64,000 nucleotides of DNA from Gammaproteobacteria bacterium (GCA_021151835.1 JAGKWO010000002.1:124001-188000), one strand, 5' to 3'; numbered from the stretch's first letter, positions 45,409 to 55,492 are shown. Notes: generated by a model not told the origin, from the letters alone. Made by a program: numbers and translations.

Positions 45409-46566
45409 TCAGGAGTGCTTGCGCACATCACCAGCAACCCACGTATGGGTAACGTTAAAATCGTCGGTAAAATGAACTAAATCCGCACGATAATTTTCGC
45501 GAATGCGCCCGAGGTGATGATCAACTTGCATAAATTCTGCAGGATACAGTGATGCCATACGTAAGCTTTCAGCGAGTTCGACACCAACCCAATCCGTGTT
45601 CAACCGTACCGCATCGATCATACCTATCGCACTGCCTGCTAAACGCCCTTCTGCATTCACCAGACAACCATCCTTTTCATAAATAGTTTCGCCGTAAATC
45701 TGGAATGATTTTTCCGCTGAACCTACAGTCGACATGGCATCAGTCACCAAATACATTTTGCCTTTCGGTTTTGCCGCGTATGCAATACGGGCAGAAGCTG
45801 CATGTACGTGATAAGTATCGATAATAATTCCGCACCAACTATTCGGATCTTCCAGCGCAGCACCAACTACACCGGGTTCGCGCCCTGTTGTCGGGCGCAT
45901 CGCATTATATAAATGGGTAAAACCGGAAAGGCCTTCTTTTAAGGCCGCCACTACATCTTCATATTGGCCATCAGTATGACCGGCACATACCACTACACCA
46001 GCGGAGGTTAACTGTTTAATTTGGCCGGCATCTGCATGTTCCGGTGCGAGAGTGAGCATCACTTTAAATTCGTGCTGCGCTTTAACTGAAGCAACCAGCC
46101 AATCAATATCGGCTTGTTCCATTTTGCGGATATAGCGTTCGTTGTGCGCACCACGCCGCGCCATATCAAAAAATGGCCCTTCCACATGTACACCCAATAC
46201 ACCTTTCAAACCTGCTGCAACCGCCTCGGCCACAGCATGGGTGCCCGCCTGGTGAACTTCGCGAGTGTCGCTGATTAATGTTGGTAATAATGAGGTGGTA
46301 CCGGTGGGGCGGTGCCCGTCCAACATCGTCTGGATTGCAGAAACGCTGGTGTCATTAGTGAAAAATGCCCCACCACCGCCATTGACTTGCAAGTCAATAA
46401 AACCCGGGGCTAATACGCCGCCATTTAACTCAACAGTTGCGATATCGGAAGGCAAATTTTCCAACGAAACAAGCGCTTCAATTACATCACCATTAATTAT
46501 TAACGCCTGCTTTTCCAAAAAAACATCGCCAGTGAAAATTCGAGCCCCAACTAACGCTTGTTTCAT
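45409..46566 (-). CDS. nagA: N-acetylglucosamine-6-phosphate deacetylase
   Basis: A 385-residue amidohydrolase. APGFIDLQVNGGGG near residue 55 is the conserved barrel strand 1, HVEGPF carries metal ligands, CAGHTDGQYE and FTHLYNAM follow, and VTDAMSTVG holds the catalytic Asp. It removes acetate from GlcNAc 6-phosphate before NagB. 52 bp upstream of nagB. Confidence 0.95.
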   Translation of the reverse strand: MKQALVGARIFTGDVFLEKQALIINGDVIEALVSLENLPSDIATVELNGGVLAPGFIDLQVNGGGGAFFTNDTSVSAIQTMLDGHRPTGTTSLLPTLISDTREVHQAGTHAVAEAVAAGLKGVLGVHVEGPFFDMARRGAHNERYIRKMEQADIDWLVASVKAQHEFKVMLTLAPEHADAGQIKQLTSAGVVVCAGHTDGQYEDVVAALKEGLSGFTHLYNAMRPTTGREPGVVGAALEDPNSWCGIIIDTYHVHAASARIAYAAKPKGKMYLVTDAMSTVGSAEKSFQIYGETIYEKDGCLVNAEGRLAGSAIGMIDAVRLNTDWVGVELAESLRMASLYPAEFMQVDHHLGRIRENYRADLVHFTDDFNVTHTWVAGDVRKHS

Positions 46567-46611
46567 AGCTATACCTATTACAAACCGCTGCTTACCAACG
46601 AAACATGGTCT

Positions 46612-47700
46612 TTACAAACTGATAATGATGTTGCGCTTATGCAATATCCAGGCAACAAACCATAAGATAGAAACCATTAAAATGGCGAACAGGAAAGAAG
46701 CAAAATATGGATCTGCAAAACTGCGGAAAAATCCATAAAGAGCGCTATACGCATTTTCGCTACCCACCGGAATTAAATACAGAGTGGTTGCGAGCAAACC
46801 GGACAGCACATAAATAAAAAGCGGGTTTTTACCGATAATTTCAAAAAAGTGATACACGGGGCGCGCTGCATTAATCGCAGCCGATTGCTCGATTTTCACT
46901 AACAGAAGCAAAACCAGAATTGCCACACCACAAGTCAGCAATACAAAAGGGCTGGTCCATAGTGATTTATTAATTGGAAATACAGTGCTCCACGCTAAGG
47001 CGAGTGCAATCAGGAGTAACGCTGAAACAAATAATTTACTCAGGGCTTTTTCTTTATCTTCGCTCGCGAGCAGTACCCGTGTGGCCTCAAAACCGATAAG
47101 CACATTCACAATTGAAGGAAAGGTGCTCAATATTCCTTCCGGATCGAATGGGATACCTTTGCCTTGCCACAAATGGCTTGCACCTAATACCGATAAATCA
47201 AACTGACGCACAATACTGTGCTCAAGGCTATAGGGATCTGTTGCAAGATTCAGCACTCCCCAATATCCCACTAACAGGATAGTGCTGATAACAACGCGGG
47301 CAGTAAAACCAAAATATAAAATAATAAATGCAGCAAAACCGTAGGCAATCGCAATGCGTTGCAACACGCCCATAATGCGCCATTTATCCAGGCTTTCATC
47401 AAAAGGGTATGCAGCAAGCAAAACACCGATTAAAAACAAAAGTGCAACACGGCGAAGAATTTTCTTTGTTTGTTCAGCCGCACTTAGCTGGCTCAATCCA
47501 CGCACGGCAAAGTACATGGCAGAACCCACAATAAACATGAAGAAGGGAAAGACAAAATCAGTGGGCGTTGCACCGTGCCAATCAGCATGCAATAACGGTG
47601 CGTACACAAATTCCCAGGATCCCGGTGTATTTACCAGGATCATTAGCGCGAGGGTCAAACCACGCATTACATCCAAAGCTAAAAAACGTTGCTTGACCAT
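46612..47700 (-). CDS. nagX: NagX, membrane acyltransferase-like protein (DUF5009 type)
   Basis: A 362-residue membrane protein with about ten hydrophobic segments. It starts with the pattern of the heparan-alpha-glucosaminide N-acetyltransferase-like family (FLALDVMRGLTLALMILVNTPGSW, quoted as RFLALDVMRGLTLALMILVN). Such genes, often called nagX, occur in GlcNAc operons and may acetylate or transport amino sugars across the inner membrane; the reaction is unproven. The ATG at 47700 has GAGG 6 nt upstream; a TTG at 47718 is less likely. Confidence 0.85.
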   Translation of the reverse strand: MVKQRFLALDVMRGLTLALMILVNTPGSWEFVYAPLLHADWHGATPTDFVFPFFMFIVGSAMYFAVRGLSQLSAAEQTKKILRRVALLFLIGVLLAAYPFDESLDKWRIMGVLQRIAIAYGFAAFIILYFGFTARVVISTILLVGYWGVLNLATDPYSLEHSIVRQFDLSVLGASHLWQGKGIPFDPEGILSTFPSIVNVLIGFEATRVLLASEDKEKALSKLFVSALLLIALALAWSTVFPINKSLWTSPFVLLTCGVAILVLLLLVKIEQSAAINAARPVYHFFEIIGKNPLFIYVLSGLLATTLYLIPVGSENAYSALYGFFRSFADPYFASFLFAILMVSILWFVAWILHKRNIIISL

Positions 47701-47751
47701 CGGATACCTCGCAGACAATTAAAATAAATCAGCAAATAACCCTGAAGCAGA

Positions 47752-49056
47752 TTATTTCCAGCTGCGCAGTTTGTATCCTTTTGCTGCGTAATAAAGAATG
47801 AACAGGTAGCAAGGCGTCATCACAATGTAAGCGGTTTGACGATCCACCACGTGAGAAACACCGCCCATGATTAATGGGAATACGGCACCGCCGGCAATAG
47901 CCATAATCAGCAATGCAGAGCCGGTTGCGGTATATTTGCCCAAACCACTCAGCGCCAAAGGCCAAATTGCTGGCCAAACGATGGCATTAGCAAGACCTAA
48001 TAACGCAATGCACAAAATGGTGTTAGGAATCGCTGGTACACCAGCAAAAGAAAGCAATGAAGAAATAGATGTGGATTCATGGTTACCGAATACAATACTT
48101 AAACTTAATACCACACCCAGAACCGCTGAAACCAACAACATATTTTGTTGGGAAATAACCCGTGGAATTAATAAAATTCCAAGAATGTAACCAACCACCA
48201 TGCACGACATCGTAATGGAGGTCAAAATTGCAAAGTTACTAAATCCAATACTGCGCCCATAAGCACCAATACTATCGCCTGCAATTACTTCAACACCTAC
48301 ATAGACAAATAATGCAATAACACCAAGAACAAGATTAGGAAATTGGAACACTTCACGCAGCGGTAATTTGTCTTCTTTACTTTCTTCGGATTCCAGATCC
48401 GGCAGTGATGAAAAACGCACCAATACAGCAACAACACCAATAATAATCGCCATATAGATATACGGCATAATCAGGTTGTTAGATAACTGATCTATTTCTT
48501 CCGGTGTAGGAGTAGTGCTGGTATGAGAATTCATTCCACCAAGAATTAATGCGGTGAAAACAATCGGCGCAACAATACCCGCTGACTTATTTAAAATCCC
48601 CATGATACTAATACGTCGAGCAGCAGACTCTTCAGGTCCCATTTTTACTACATAAGGGTTCACCGCAGTTTGTACCAGCGTTTGCCCGGCTCCCATAATA
48701 AATTGGGCTAGCAAGAAAAGTCCGAACGACTGGGCTTTCGCAGCAGGAATGTAAAAAAGCGCTGCTGCTGACATAACGCCCAACCCTATAGCCATGCCAT
48801 TTTTATAACCAACACTATTAATTAGCCATGAAGAAGGAATTGAAAAAATACATACAGAAAAATAAAAGCTTGAAATGATCAAATAAGCCTGGATTGGATT
48901 CAGCTTTAAAATCATTTCCAGATAAGGCATTAACGACCCGTTCAACCAGGTCACAAATCCGAAAATAAAGAAAAGCCCCGCAATCATGGCAAGCGGAATT
49001 AATGAACTCGAATACTTTTCCTGAATATTGGTAGCGGTCATAGTTTCACTATTCAT
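47752..49056 (-). CDS. nagP: GlcNAc permease, MFS (fucose permease-like)
   Basis: A 434-residue major facilitator with twelve membrane segments of the FHS/FucP group (FGFVTWLNGSLMPYLEMILKL, quoted as FGFVTWLNGSLMPYLEM, and MGAGQTLVQTAVNPYV). In the NagP group it imports GlcNAc with protons or sodium. 19 bp after nagK. The start at 49056 and a second ATG at 49041 both lack a strong ribosome site. Confidence 0.9.
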   Translation of the reverse strand: MNSETMTATNIQEKYSSSLIPLAMIAGLFFIFGFVTWLNGSLMPYLEMILKLNPIQAYLIISSFYFSVCIFSIPSSWLINSVGYKNGMAIGLGVMSAAALFYIPAAKAQSFGLFLLAQFIMGAGQTLVQTAVNPYVVKMGPEESAARRISIMGILNKSAGIVAPIVFTALILGGMNSHTSTTPTPEEIDQLSNNLIMPYIYMAIIIGVVAVLVRFSSLPDLESEESKEDKLPLREVFQFPNLVLGVIALFVYVGVEVIAGDSIGAYGRSIGFSNFAILTSITMSCMVVGYILGILLIPRVISQQNMLLVSAVLGVVLSLSIVFGNHESTSISSLLSFAGVPAIPNTILCIALLGLANAIVWPAIWPLALSGLGKYTATGSALLIMAIAGGAVFPLIMGGVSHVVDRQTAYIVMTPCYLFILYYAAKGYKLRSWK

Positions 49057-49075
49057 AATTATTAGTCGACTCTGG

Positions 49076-50002
49076 TTAAAGGGTAGCACTTAATTGATCA
49101 TTGTTATTTTTTGCCGTCCTCAGAGCCTGCTTCGCAAAGTAAACCGCTCCAAATTCCGGTTGGTAAAGTACTGGAGAGAGATTATCGGCCATATCTTTAT
49201 CCATCCAGGGAATCAAACGCGGAGCCAAACCGCCGATAATTGACATTCGCCCTGGATTAGTCGCCCAGAGCTTGCGTGCTACGCCGCTCATATAGGCAGC
49301 ACCATCTTTCACTATATTGATTGCAACTGCATCACCTGCGTCAGCGGCATCGACCACAAAAATTGCGAATTTGGCGTAGTCACCCTGACGCGCACCAAAC
49401 ATACGATCAACAATCATCATGCCGTCGGCTTGCAAAAACTCACCAATAGACTGACTCAGAGCTGTTTGGGGACCCAGATTATCCGATGCCAATAAAACGG
49501 CTTGAATTGCTTCCAGCCCCATCCAGGCACCACTTCCTTTATCCCCGATGGGAAAACCGTGGCCACCAATAAAAAGGGCTTGATTATTTACAAATGAGTA
49601 ACCACAGGAACCGGTACCGCAGATCATAACCGCACCTTCGTCGCGATTATGTGCCCCCAGGCAGGCGATATGGAGATCGGTAGTGAGGTGCATTTGTTTG
49701 AAAGGATGATCCCAGGCAGACATAACATCATAAAGGCTGGGAACATTAACGCCTGCCAGACCGGCACCGGCAATTAACTCATTTATTGCAGATGGTGGTA
49801 AACCCGCATCAATTAATGCAAGTTCGGCGGCAGTACGAATAGAATCTTTGGCTTGTTGAACGCCCTGGAAAGGATTGGCCGGACCACCGACGCCAGTACC
49901 CAGCACGTGCAAATCTTCGGTCATGATACTAGCGCGACACTTGGTGCCTCCCCCATCAATACCGATAAACAAGGTTTGCATGCCCAGTGGCAACTTCGCC
50001 AT
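49076..50002 (-). CDS. nagK: N-acetylglucosamine kinase (BadF/BadG/BcrA family)
   Basis: A 308-residue sugar kinase of the ASKHA fold: phosphate-1 motif GIDGGGTKCRA near residue 15, ICGTGSCGY (phosphate-2) and IGDKGSGAWMG (adenosine/connect region). It phosphorylates GlcNAc after NagP import, giving the NagA substrate. The ATG at 50002 has AGAGG upstream. First gene of the operon; promoter and operator lie ~250 bp upstream. Confidence 0.9.
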   Translation of the reverse strand: MAKLPLGMQTLFIGIDGGGTKCRASIMTEDLHVLGTGVGGPANPFQGVQQAKDSIRTAAELALIDAGLPPSAINELIAGAGLAGVNVPSLYDVMSAWDHPFKQMHLTTDLHIACLGAHNRDEGAVMICGTGSCGYSFVNNQALFIGGHGFPIGDKGSGAWMGLEAIQAVLLASDNLGPQTALSQSIGEFLQADGMMIVDRMFGARQGDYAKFAIFVVDAADAGDAVAINIVKDGAAYMSGVARKLWATNPGRMSIIGGLAPRLIPWMDKDMADNLSPVLYQPEFGAVYFAKQALRTAKNNNDQLSATL

Positions 50003-50253
50003 GATCGACCTCTTATTTTGTAGAGCTAATATCCGGGCTCTTATAACACCAGAACCAGATACTTAAAATTCATTGTTTTGGTGTAAAACGTCCCGCGATA
50101 GTGGCGATCATAGCAGACTATTAAAAAAGGTTAGTGCCCCGCAGGACACTAACCACAAGACCACTACTACAGCTCTAGAGAACTCATGCCCCATGATACT
50201 GAACCTGGTTTAAGGAGAGATACCAGACTCAGCTGTCATCATCGGACAAGGCT

Positions 50254-50282
50254 AGATTACGCTCGCGGGACAACGTTGTCAA
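50254..50282 (-). promoter_or_regulatory. Sigma-70 promoter of the nagK-P-X-A-B operon
   Basis: On the minus strand, TTGACA (50277-50282), a 17-nt spacer and TAATCT (50254-50259). The -35 box is embedded in the operator, a classic layout for repression. Confidence 0.7.
50269..50280. promoter_or_regulatory. nagR: NagR-type operator 1 (GACAACGTTGTC)
   Basis: Perfect 12-bp palindrome with a central CG, the style of LacI-family operators. It is identical to the two upstream of the TonB receptor. Confidence 0.8.
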
Positions 50283-50383
50283 AGAAATTTTTATTAATTT
50301 TAAAATATCTTGTTATCGCTTAAAAATACCCTGCCATAAACCAAAAAATGTATCGAAAAGAAACACATCAACAGGATTGCTGA

Positions 50384-51061
50384 TCAAAAGCTAAAGAAAA
50401 CATTGGCTGTCAACCGGCCAGTGCGCGGATCATCGCTAATACTTTTGCCAGAAAAAATATTAGGCGAATGCAGAAGGCACCCCGGATAAATGACAAGCCG
50501 GTTAAAGCGAGCCGGGATAAACCCCACCTTGGTAAAAAACTCATCAGATTCAGAAAAATAACGCTTTTCACGGCGATGACCATTCAGCTCGTCATAGCAA
50601 ACATCCAGGTAATTATCACAACGTTCGGGAGTAATTGCCTCGTACCCGGTGCGATTGTGGCGATAAAACCCCGTTCCACCATGCTCTTCATCACAAAGAT
50701 AAAGCAATGTTGCAAAAAAGTAGGGGTTACTCGCATCAAAATGGGGAATTGTTTGTAGTGGCCCCAAAGCTGCTGCCGGCAATGTCATTAAACACATAGC
50801 TTCTTGCAGCATGGATAGTTGATTTCCGGCAGGCACAGAGAACTCTTGCCTGACAATATCCACCACCCGGCTCCTTAGTAGCTGCCCATAAACATCGGGG
50901 GCAGCAGCACGAAGCCCAGGATATCCTTTACGCTGTGCCGCTGCAGGATAGGGAATAAAACTCGATTTTGAGGCAGCATCTACAAGCAACTCGGGATTGG
51001 CAAGAAAGTTATCGAAGTAGATAATTTTATTATGTTCATTACCCACATACAGTGTTTGCAT
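50384..51061 (-). CDS. DUF6445 family protein, possible 2-oxoglutarate/Fe(II) oxygenase fold
   Basis: A 225-residue protein with an HxD-like pair in IPHFDASNPYFFATLLYL and a distal His in LLHSPNIFSG, spaced as in double-stranded-beta-helix oxygenases. A GGTGFYRHNRTG strand also fits this fold, and the C-terminal RLTANVFFSF strand is typical. The start has GAGG upstream. It is 47 bp downstream of the halogenase-like gene, so they are co-transcribed. Family members occur next to tryptophan-halogenase-like genes and TonB receptors. The enzymatic role is unknown. Confidence 0.75.
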   Translation of the reverse strand: MQTLYVGNEHNKIIYFDNFLANPELLVDAASKSSFIPYPAAAQRKGYPGLRAAAPDVYGQLLRSRVVDIVRQEFSVPAGNQLSMLQEAMCLMTLPAAALGPLQTIPHFDASNPYFFATLLYLCDEEHGGTGFYRHNRTGYEAITPERCDNYLDVCYDELNGHRREKRYFSESDEFFTKVGFIPARFNRLVIYPGCLLHSPNIFSGKSISDDPRTGRLTANVFFSF

Positions 51062-51108
51062 TGCAACCTCTCAAACCTCTGATCATCAAAGAATCATCCT
51101 GTTAAAGC

Positions 51109-52641
51109 TTACGCCGATTGCAGCGCGAGCGCTTTGCGCAACTCTGTTAGCCATGCGCGATGGGACAATAAAGAGTTTGCCATTTGTATGGATTTCTGCT
51201 GCACATCACGCACAAGCTCTTTCGCTTTACTCTCTTCATTAACGCCAAGCACCCCGGGCCTCGTTGGATAATCCATTCCATAAAGCACAAAGAGATAATT
51301 CTCCACACCAAAAATATCAAACGAACTAAAAAAATCTATCTTCTTGGGCACACCAATTTTCCACATATCCAGCCTATCCCGCAAAGCATCAGAGACTACA
51401 GCATTTTCTGTATTATCAATCCAGAAATCAGAATCACGGCGATCCGAAATAAAATAATGCAATTGAACAAAGTCAATTACTCGCTCCCAGGTATAGGCCA
51501 TAACTTTATTGCAATAACCTGCCACTACGGGAATATCTTCCCGCATAGAAGGGAAATTACGCGCAACCAGATTAGCTGCGAAATCCGTTACCAAAATGGA
51601 GGTAGCCTCCAATGGCTCAACAAATCCTTGTGCCAAACCGAGAGCAACACAATTTTTATCCCAAAACAATTCACGATAACCAATTTTCATTGGCACACGA
51701 CGTAAATTGGCATTTTGCAAATCACGCCCGACATATTTAGAAAATTTTTGTACAGCCTCATCTTCAGACAGGTATTTCGAGGAATAAACGAAACCAACAC
51801 CACGACGATTAGTAAGCGGTATATCCCAAATCCAACCTGCTTTGTGCGCTGTCGCCAGGGTATAAGGTTGAATTTCGTCAGAATCCGCTGTCGGTTCCTG
51901 CAAAGCCAAAGCGGTATCAGTCTGGATCTGCGAGGACTTATCCAAAAATGGAACCTTCATGGCTCCACCAACTAGCAATGCGGCAAAGCCACTACAATCA
52001 ATATAAAAATCAAACTCTTCCATTATACCCGACTCATAAGCCAACGCTTTAATACTGCCATCGTCATGAAGCAACACCTGGGCAATCGTTTCAAAACGAT
52101 GCTTTACTGAAAGTTTTTCGCGCGCATTCCTGGCAAGCAAATCAGAAAATTTTGCGGCGTTAAAATGATAAGCGTAATCGACTACCCCAATAAAAGGAGG
52201 AGACGATATTTGTTTGGGGGAACGGTTTAATTCAGCAATCGAATAAATCTCGGACAATTTGGAAAACTCAAATTTATCGCGATTATTTAACCAGTAATTG
52301 GTGATATCAAAACCAGAAGGGTACGGTGAACTAAAGGGGTGATAATAAAAATTAACGTCTTTTTTTTTGGCGTCCATCCAATTGGAAAATTTAATCCCTT
52401 GCTTAAACGTGGCATCGCAACAGGTAAGCAGATCAAGTTCGCTAATGCCAAACTTTTTTAGCGTTTCTTTTATTTTCGGTACAGTTCCCTCACCAACACC
52501 AATAACGGGAATATTTTTGGATTCTATTAATGTGATTTCAATTTCCGGATCACGCCTCAACTCAACACCGAGATGATTTGCAGCCATCCAACCTGCTGTT
52601 CCACCACCAACAATGACCACACGTTTTATTTTCATCGGCAT
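51109..52641 (-). CDS. Tryptophan-halogenase family FAD-dependent protein
   Basis: A 510-residue flavoprotein of the tryptophan halogenase family. The FAD GxGxxG site is VVIVGGGTAGWMAANHL near residue 8, and the family motif is GWIWDIPLTNRRGVGFVYSS (WxWxIP). In PrnA-type enzymes a Lys near residue 79 and a Glu near 346 act in catalysis; FDITNYW and EPLEATSILV are the matching regions here. The family also contains many uncharacterised members near TonB receptors in plant-polysaccharide and chitin degraders, so true halogenation is not assured. The start (52641 or ATG at 52635) has no clear site. It follows a terminator after the receptor gene. Confidence 0.85.
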   Translation of the reverse strand: MPMKIKRVVIVGGGTAGWMAANHLGVELRRDPEIEITLIESKNIPVIGVGEGTVPKIKETLKKFGISELDLLTCCDATFKQGIKFSNWMDAKKKDVNFYYHPFSSPYPSGFDITNYWLNNRDKFEFSKLSEIYSIAELNRSPKQISSPPFIGVVDYAYHFNAAKFSDLLARNAREKLSVKHRFETIAQVLLHDDGSIKALAYESGIMEEFDFYIDCSGFAALLVGGAMKVPFLDKSSQIQTDTALALQEPTADSDEIQPYTLATAHKAGWIWDIPLTNRRGVGFVYSSKYLSEDEAVQKFSKYVGRDLQNANLRRVPMKIGYRELFWDKNCVALGLAQGFVEPLEATSILVTDFAANLVARNFPSMREDIPVVAGYCNKVMAYTWERVIDFVQLHYFISDRRDSDFWIDNTENAVVSDALRDRLDMWKIGVPKKIDFFSSFDIFGVENYLFVLYGMDYPTRPGVLGVNEESKAKELVRDVQQKSIQMANSLLSHRAWLTELRKALALQSA

Positions 52642-52664
52642 TCACCAAAATCAGTGATTTAAAA

Positions 52665-52696
52665 CAAAAAAGCCCAGCAAATGCTGGGCTTTTTTA
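52665..52696 (-). terminator. Terminator/attenuator between TonB receptor and halogenase-like gene
   Basis: Stem agcccagc / gctgggct with loop aaat, flanked by A- and T-runs, so active in both directions. It should limit read-through from the receptor into the halogenase-like gene. Confidence 0.8.
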
Positions 52697-52707
52697 CTAC
52701 TCAGCTA

Positions 52708-55398
52708 TTAATACTTGAAGTTAAGGCCCAACAGGTAAGTAGCTTCACCTTGAGAAGACCACGCAGGGAAACCTTCTCGCAGCGGCAGCTTGATACCATT
52801 TGCAGCAGTGGATTGACTGGCTACACCATACTGAACGTCATCTTCCTCAAGAACGTTAATCGCCTCAAAGCTCAAATTAAGACTATCAGTGATGTTCCAA
52901 CCAAAACTCAAATCCAGCGTACCGAAGTCATCATGCATGCGGTTACCATAATAATAGGAACCTTCACGAATCATGTACTCTGAACGCCAGTTATAAGCCG
53001 CACGTGCTGAGAAGGTATCATTTTCCCAGTAGCCTACAAGGTTAGCACTTTTCTCGGATGATTCAGTGAAAACACCGATTTCATCACTATAAGTATTTAA
53101 CGGAACATCGGTATCAGCAAAAGTAACGTTGGCTGCAATACCAAAGCCATTATCGAATGCATGATTCACCTGCAATTCAATACCGTTAATTTGAGCAGAA
53201 CCCGAATCGGATAACGTTTCAATAGTCCATGAGTTATTGTTTGCTCTTGGGTCAAAAATCAATTGCTGATTAGACGCAAAAGTAGAAGTCATTGTGTTGG
53301 ATAGTGTTTTGGTAAAATAGGTGGCTGAAACCAGATTGCCTTCACCATAATAATACTCAACACCCACGTCCGCCTGGGATGATTTAACTGGCTTCATGCC
53401 AACGTTTCCGATACGGCGAACCTGGTTATTAGCTCTATCATCAGAGAAGCCGCTGGTGATATTGATCATATCATCGTAGCTTGGGCGGTTAATTGCTTGA
53501 CCAGCACTTAATCTCACCACGACATCATCAGACACATCAAATGCAACGTTTGCACTTGGCAATACATCATGATAGTTATCAGTTCTGGCTGTTAACGCCT
53601 TATTAAAGCCCTGGTTTAATCCATCGTTTGCTGTATCAACAGTGCCATCCAACTCATATTGCTTGGAAGTAATATCGCTGCTGATGTAACGAAGACCGAA
53701 ATTACCTTTAACACCTTCAGCTTCGAAGGTGAACATGCCATAAAGAGCATCATTCTTTTCATTAAGGTCTACATAACCAGAGCGAACTTCATTCCAGCTT
53801 GCAATGTGCTTTCTGGTTGCCGCAACCATTGCAGACAGATTTGGTTCGGGCGCAGTAAAACCATTCTCACCCACTTCGTAAGTACCGCTGTAAACTGAGG
53901 AAGTAGGCACCGGGGCAATACCAGTTTTCAAAGTAGGCTTGAAAGACTGTCTATTAACATCATGATCCGTAGTGCGCACGCCGGTTTTAAATGCAGTCAG
54001 AGGACCCGCATCCAATTCAAATTCCGCATCGAATTGTGCGTAAGTTTCCTCATCGGCGTTAGGGCCACGGCCAATCGACCAACTCTCCGGAGAAACATTT
54101 GCCCTGTAGTCACTTAACTTGACACTTGGATCTACTGAAGGATTGATCTTGATTTTCTTACCGGTGGCGTCGATGCTGCCGCCCCATACAGACATACGAT
54201 CTCCCAAGCTGGGGAAATGCTGGAAGTTGGTAGTCAGATCTGTACCGCCATCAGCTTCGGTTTTACCGAGACGAGCAGTCAGCTTGAAGCCTTCTCCTGT
54301 ATATTCACCATCCAGGTCAATAGTTTCTGATTTCATGCTGGCAACACGTCCCCAAGTCTGGGTAAATGTTTCAGTTCCAAGTGTTCCAGTAGCCCAACCC
54401 ACACCCAAATCACCATCTTTTGGCACTGTAGTACTTTTCACGCAAGCACCAGCCGCGTTTCTTTGTTGGCAAGTGTAGGTGTTTGGATATCCGGAAGCAT
54501 CGCTGGTGAAGAGATACATACTGGTGTTGGTGTTATCCCCTTTCAAATCAAGGGACAACGCATGGATACCAAAGCTCAGATTTTCTGTCGGCTTGAATTG
54601 TGCTGTCACATCTATAGCTGTGCGCTCACGCTCCTGGGTGAAGGTGGTTGGAGACACATCGGACCACCATTGGTAATCTGATTCAGTACCACGACGAACG
54701 TAATCACCCTCTTCAAATGCACCAGCTACCAAAATACCGAAGCTTTCTTCGTCATTTTTCCAACTATACAAACCTGATACTTCAGGAGTGATGTCATCAG
54801 CAACAGTTCCTGTTTTAGCTTTCACACCCACATACACAGAGTTAGCGTCAAGGTCGAGAGGCTTACGTGTTTTGATAATAACAGTACCACCCGCACCGCC
54901 TTCCGCCAGATCCGCTTGAGAGGACTTGTATACATCCATCCCGCCAATAAGTTGGGATGGCAGCAGAGAATAGTTAAAGCTACGATCAGTAGATTTCTGG
55001 TCAAACCAACCGGTTGAAGCAACAGTTTGACCATTGAGCGTAGTCAATGTCATTTGTGGTGCAGTACCACGAATAGATACAGATGCCCCCTGGCCAAACT
55101 CGCGGGCAACAGTCACACCGGGTATACGCCCTAATGATTGCCCTACGTCAGAATCGGGGAATTTACCCACATCTTCTGCAGATACCGCGTCCACCACTGC
55201 ACTGGAGTTACGCTTGATATCAACTGCATTCTTCAATGCTCCACGGATACCGGTGATGATTATTTCTTCCGGTTCAGCTGCTGCGTCCTGCGCGTTTACT
55301 GTACCAGTAAACCCCATCATTGCGACCGCTGCTACTGAACCGAGCATCAACGCACTCTTATTGGCCAGTTTGATCGCATCACTTAACTTGTTACGCAT
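52708..55398 (-). CDS. TonB-dependent receptor, probable amino-sugar/chito-oligosaccharide uptake
   Basis: An 896-residue outer-membrane receptor. Signal peptide (LMLGSVAAVAMMGFTGTVNA), a TonB-box-like EEIIITG, a plug domain (KFPDSDVGQSLGRIPGVTV, SVSIRGTAPQMTLTTLNGQT, MDVYKSSQADLAEGGAGGTV) and a long beta-barrel ending in aromatic-terminal LLGLNFKY. The pattern is the proteobacterial carbohydrate TonB-dependent type. The ATG at 55398 has GGAG upstream. Two NagR-type operators in its promoter indicate induction by GlcNAc, so chitin or chito-oligosaccharide import is the likely role. Confidence 0.9.
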   Translation of the reverse strand: MRNKLSDAIKLANKSALMLGSVAAVAMMGFTGTVNAQDAAAEPEEIIITGIRGALKNAVDIKRNSSAVVDAVSAEDVGKFPDSDVGQSLGRIPGVTVAREFGQGASVSIRGTAPQMTLTTLNGQTVASTGWFDQKSTDRSFNYSLLPSQLIGGMDVYKSSQADLAEGGAGGTVIIKTRKPLDLDANSVYVGVKAKTGTVADDITPEVSGLYSWKNDEESFGILVAGAFEEGDYVRRGTESDYQWWSDVSPTTFTQERERTAIDVTAQFKPTENLSFGIHALSLDLKGDNTNTSMYLFTSDASGYPNTYTCQQRNAAGACVKSTTVPKDGDLGVGWATGTLGTETFTQTWGRVASMKSETIDLDGEYTGEGFKLTARLGKTEADGGTDLTTNFQHFPSLGDRMSVWGGSIDATGKKIKINPSVDPSVKLSDYRANVSPESWSIGRGPNADEETYAQFDAEFELDAGPLTAFKTGVRTTDHDVNRQSFKPTLKTGIAPVPTSSVYSGTYEVGENGFTAPEPNLSAMVAATRKHIASWNEVRSGYVDLNEKNDALYGMFTFEAEGVKGNFGLRYISSDITSKQYELDGTVDTANDGLNQGFNKALTARTDNYHDVLPSANVAFDVSDDVVVRLSAGQAINRPSYDDMINITSGFSDDRANNQVRRIGNVGMKPVKSSQADVGVEYYYGEGNLVSATYFTKTLSNTMTSTFASNQQLIFDPRANNNSWTIETLSDSGSAQINGIELQVNHAFDNGFGIAANVTFADTDVPLNTYSDEIGVFTESSEKSANLVGYWENDTFSARAAYNWRSEYMIREGSYYYGNRMHDDFGTLDLSFGWNITDSLNLSFEAINVLEEDDVQYGVASQSTAANGIKLPLREGFPAWSSQGEATYLLGLNFKY

Positions 55399-55471
55399 GG
55401 TTATTCTCCCGTGACTTGGCATTTTGTGTGTCTTAATAATTACTAACTCTTCAACAACGGAACCATAAAAA

Positions 55472-55483
55472 GACAACGTTGTC
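55472..55483. promoter_or_regulatory. nagR: NagR-type operator 2 (GACAACGTTGTC), downstream of -10
   Basis: Perfect 12-bp palindrome about 10 bp inside the expected transcript of the TonB receptor. Its centre is 36 bp from operator 3. Confidence 0.8.
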
Positions 55484-55492
55484 GATGAATCA

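Larger units (their letters stand above)
50003..50383. other. Spacer with nag operon promoter and operator
   Basis: 381 bp between the DUF6445 gene and nagK. It holds the promoter at 50254-50282, the perfect operator at 50269-50280, and a weak possible second half-match at 50226-50237. No gene seen. Confidence 0.6.

Noticed and set aside
50226..50237. Second NagR operator before nagK
   Set aside because: Only 8 of 12 positions match GACAACGTTGTC; too weak to list as a site.
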